Under the pieces are notes generated by a model, which saw only the letters and a list, made by a program, of their open reading frames with translations, ran no database searches and was not told where the DNA came from. Positions 22,629-24,315 of a DNA stretch of 24,315 nucleotides are shown here, piece by piece. The position numbers and the translations under genes were made by a program. Position 1 is the stretch's first letter; each line of letters begins with the position of its first letter. Source of the DNA: JADJYF01 sp050186725 (GTDB lineage Bacteria; Pseudomonadota; Gammaproteobacteria; Ga0077536); contig JBFWYG010000063.1 of assembly GCA_050186725.1 (NCBI GenBank), forward strand, positions 1 through 24,315. Direction: 5' to 3'.

Positions 22629-24315
22629 GTGAGTGCGACCGTTGTCGAAGTGCCGGTGCTGATCGTCGGCGGGGGCGGCTGCGGCCTGACCCTGTCCCTG
22701 CTGCTGTCCGATATGGGCATCGAACACCTGCTGGTCGAGCGTCATCCCGGCACGTCCATACTGCCCAAGGCGCACTACCTCAATCAGCGCACCATGGAAG
22801 TGTTCCGCCAGCATGGTGTGGCCGATTCGATCTACGCGGTCGGCACGCCGCAGAAGCACATGAGCAAGGTACGCTGGTGTACCTCGCTCGGCGGCGACGG
22901 TCCGCTGGACGGCAAGACCTTCTACGCCATCGACGCCTTCGGCGGCGGCAAGACCGCGCCCATCTACACCCAGGACAGTCCCTGCCCGTCCTCGAACTAT
23001 CCGCAGATCCGTCTCGAGCCGCTGCTGCGCGAGCACGCCGAGGCGCGCGCGCCGGGCAAGGTGAAGTACGGGCACGAACTGACGTCCTTCACCCAGGACG
23101 CCGACGGCGTCAGCGCGACCATCACCGAACTCGCGAGCGGCCAGACCTACACGGTGCGCGCGCAGTACATGGTGGCGGCCGACGGCGGCAAGACCGTCGG
23201 CCCCGCGCTCGGCATCGAGATGCAGGGCATCGGCAACATCGCGCGCATCGTCAGTTCGCACGTGACGGCCGATCTGGCTCGCTGGTGGGACGAAGAGGCG
23301 CTCATCACCTGGTTCATCAATCCCGATCAAAGCGGCACCTTCGGTAGCGGCGCGATGGTGCCCATGGGCCCCACCTGGGGCCCGCGCTCGGAGGAATGGG
23401 TCATCCATTTCAACTTCGATCCGAACGACCCCGAGGAGATCGACGAAGTCACCGTCGTACCGCGCCTGCGCGCGCTCTTGAAACTGCCGGACGTGGCGAT
23501 GACCGTGCACAAGGTCAGCCACTGGACGCTGGAGGCGGTGCTCGCCGAGCGCTACCAGGAAGGTCGCATCTTCTTAGCCGGCGACGCCGCCCATCGTCAT
23601 CCGCCGACCACCGGTCTCGGTCTCAACACCGCCGTGCAGGACGCGCACAACCTCGCGTGGAAACTCGCCGCGGTGCTGCGCGGCCACGCGGGTCCCGGAC
23701 TGCTCGCGAGCTATGCCGCCGAGCGCCACGCCATCGGCCGGCGCAACGTGGACTGGGCGATGTTCACTGCGCTGAACCACGCGGTGCTCGACGCCGGCAT
23801 GGGCTTTCATCCCGGCCAGCCGCAGGAACTCCGGCACATGAATTTCGAAGCCTTCTTCGCCGACACGCCGATGGGCGCGACGCGTCGCGCGCGCGCCGCC
23901 GAGGTATTCGAGACCCAGCGCACCGAGTTCCAGGCCCACGACCTCGAGATCGGCTTCGCCTACGCGCAAGGCGCGCTCATCGCCGACGGCAGCGCGCCGC
24001 ACGTGCCTGATCCCATGGGCCATCGCTACCAGCCCACCACCCGTCCCGGCCATCGCCTGCCGCATGCATGGCTGCGCCACGGCGGCGAGCGGCTGTCGAC
24101 GCTCGATCTCGCGGGCCGCGCGGGCGGCTACGTGCTGCTGACGGGTGACGGCGACGCGTGGCGTGACGCCGCGGCGCGCGTGGCCGAAAAGTACGGCGTG
24201 CCGCTGTCCGTCGCCGCGATCGGCGCCGGCCAGGCCTACGCCGACGACGAGGGTCGCTGGTCGCTGCTGCGCGGGACCGGCGAGGCCGGCGCGCTGCTGG
24301 TGCGCCCCGACAACC
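22629..24315 (+). CDS. TfdB/PheA-like FAD-dependent phenol hydroxylase, 3' truncated
   Basis: This frame stays open from the GTG at 22629 (GAGGGA at 22615-22620) to the window end; 562 residues are visible, near the 580-600 of TfdB. It is a class A flavin monooxygenase. The dinucleotide motif GGGGCG is at 14-19, with E37 closing the Rossmann unit. VAADGG (182-187) is the DG-type motif and GDAAHRHPPTTGLGLNTAVQD (split at 318-338) is the second FAD motif. The N-terminal NQRTMEVFRQHG, CTSLGGDG and TQDADGVS, and later NLAWKLAAVLRGHAGPGLLASYAAERHAIG (split), match 2,4-dichlorophenol 6-monooxygenase (TfdB) as recalled. The C-terminal thioredoxin-like domain begins near 470. It would hydroxylate a phenol ortho to the OH with NADPH. 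A rare TTA Leu codon lies at 23574-23576. It follows the VOC gene by 56 bases. Confidence 0.92.
   Translation, partial: MSATVVEVPVLIVGGGGCGLTLSLLLSDMGIEHLLVERHPGTSILPKAHYLNQRTMEVFRQHGVADSIYAVGTPQKHMSKVRWCTSLGGDGPLDGKTFYAIDAFGGGKTAPIYTQDSPCPSSNYPQIRLEPLLREHAEARAPGKVKYGHELTSFTQDADGVSATITELASGQTYTVRAQYMVAADGGKTVGPALGIEMQGIGNIARIVSSHVTADLARWWDEEALITWFINPDQSGTFGSGAMVPMGPTWGPRSEEWVIHFNFDPNDPEEIDEVTVVPRLRALLKLPDVAMTVHKVSHWTLEAVLAERYQEGRIFLAGDAAHRHPPTTGLGLNTAVQDAHNLAWKLAAVLRGHAGPGLLASYAAERHAIGRRNVDWAMFTALNHAVLDAGMGFHPGQPQELRHMNFEAFFADTPMGATRRARAAEVFETQRTEFQAHDLEIGFAYAQGALIADGSAPHVPDPMGHRYQPTTRPGHRLPHAWLRHGGERLSTLDLAGRAGGYVLLTGDGDAWRDAAARVAEKYGVPLSVAAIGAGQAYADDEGRWSLLRGTGEAGALLVRPDN

Noticed and set aside
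22580..23347. Plus-strand Arg-rich open frames over the flavin hydroxylase (also 23396-24010)
   Set aside because: They are out-of-frame readings of the TfdB-like gene, whose own frame is open to the window end with all FAD motifs.
23574..23576. Rare TTA leucine codon in the hydroxylase as a regulatory device
   Set aside because: A single rare codon in a proteobacterial-type gene gives no evidence of bldA-like control; it is only noted in the gene entry.

Overview
ORGANISM AND STATE OF THE SEQUENCE. The window is very GC-rich, densely coding proteobacterial DNA. The gene families fit a heterotrophic, aromatic- or lipid-degrading gamma- or betaproteobacterium: a MacAB-type exporter, a PleD-like diguanylate cyclase, two PEP-CTERM proteins, CopC/CopD, paired acyl-CoA dehydrogenases, and TfdA- and TfdB-like enzymes. 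No RNA gene or ribosomal marker is present, so the placement is only inferred. Two runs of exactly 100 N (11936-12035 and 15548-15647) are scaffold gaps, so this looks like a draft or metagenome assembly. Both window ends cut through genes. LAYOUT. 2-3059: a three-gene efflux operon (periplasmic adaptor, ABC ATPase, MacB-type permease) joined by 4-base stop/start overlaps. 3168-4481: a REC-REC-GGDEF protein with an intact inhibitory site. 4647-6203: a PEP-CTERM surface protein that converges, across a strong hairpin, on 6271-8397 (-), a large RTX calcium-binding protein with an extra domain inserted in its fourth repeat module. 8536-9006: a small secreted protein of unknown function. 9016-10606 (-): a gamma-glutamyltransferase/oxamate-amidohydrolase-like enzyme broken by a 2-base deficit in a GC run, coupled to a mandelate-racemase-like enolase (10603-11673 -). 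Upstream of these on the same strand are the tail of a TRIC/UPF0126 membrane protein and, beyond the gap, the N-terminal part of a zinc alcohol dehydrogenase. 13041-15315: two adjacent acyl-CoA dehydrogenase genes, the second ending inside a 104-bp tandem array of REP-like palindromes that runs into the second gap. 15648-16426 (-): a LysR regulator missing its C-terminus. 16545-16766: a 73-residue small membrane protein. 16999-19051: copC-copD. 19199-19900: a second PEP-CTERM protein. 20087-24315: a four-gene unit (TfdA-like dioxygenase, luciferase-like monooxygenase, VOC/extradiol-type protein, TfdB-like flavin hydroxylase) that runs off the end. HOW THE GENES MAY WORK TOGETHER. The last cluster is the most interesting. 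TfdA-type (oxidative ether cleavage), TfdB-type (phenol ortho-hydroxylation) and VOC-type (possible ring cleavage) enzymes would form a coherent route for an aryloxyalkanoate-like or other aromatic substrate; this is inference from family roles. The acyl-CoA dehydrogenase pair may form one heteromeric beta-oxidation enzyme. The PEP-CTERM and RTX proteins and the diguanylate cyclase point to a matrix or biofilm lifestyle, although no exosortase or type I secretion gene lies in the window.
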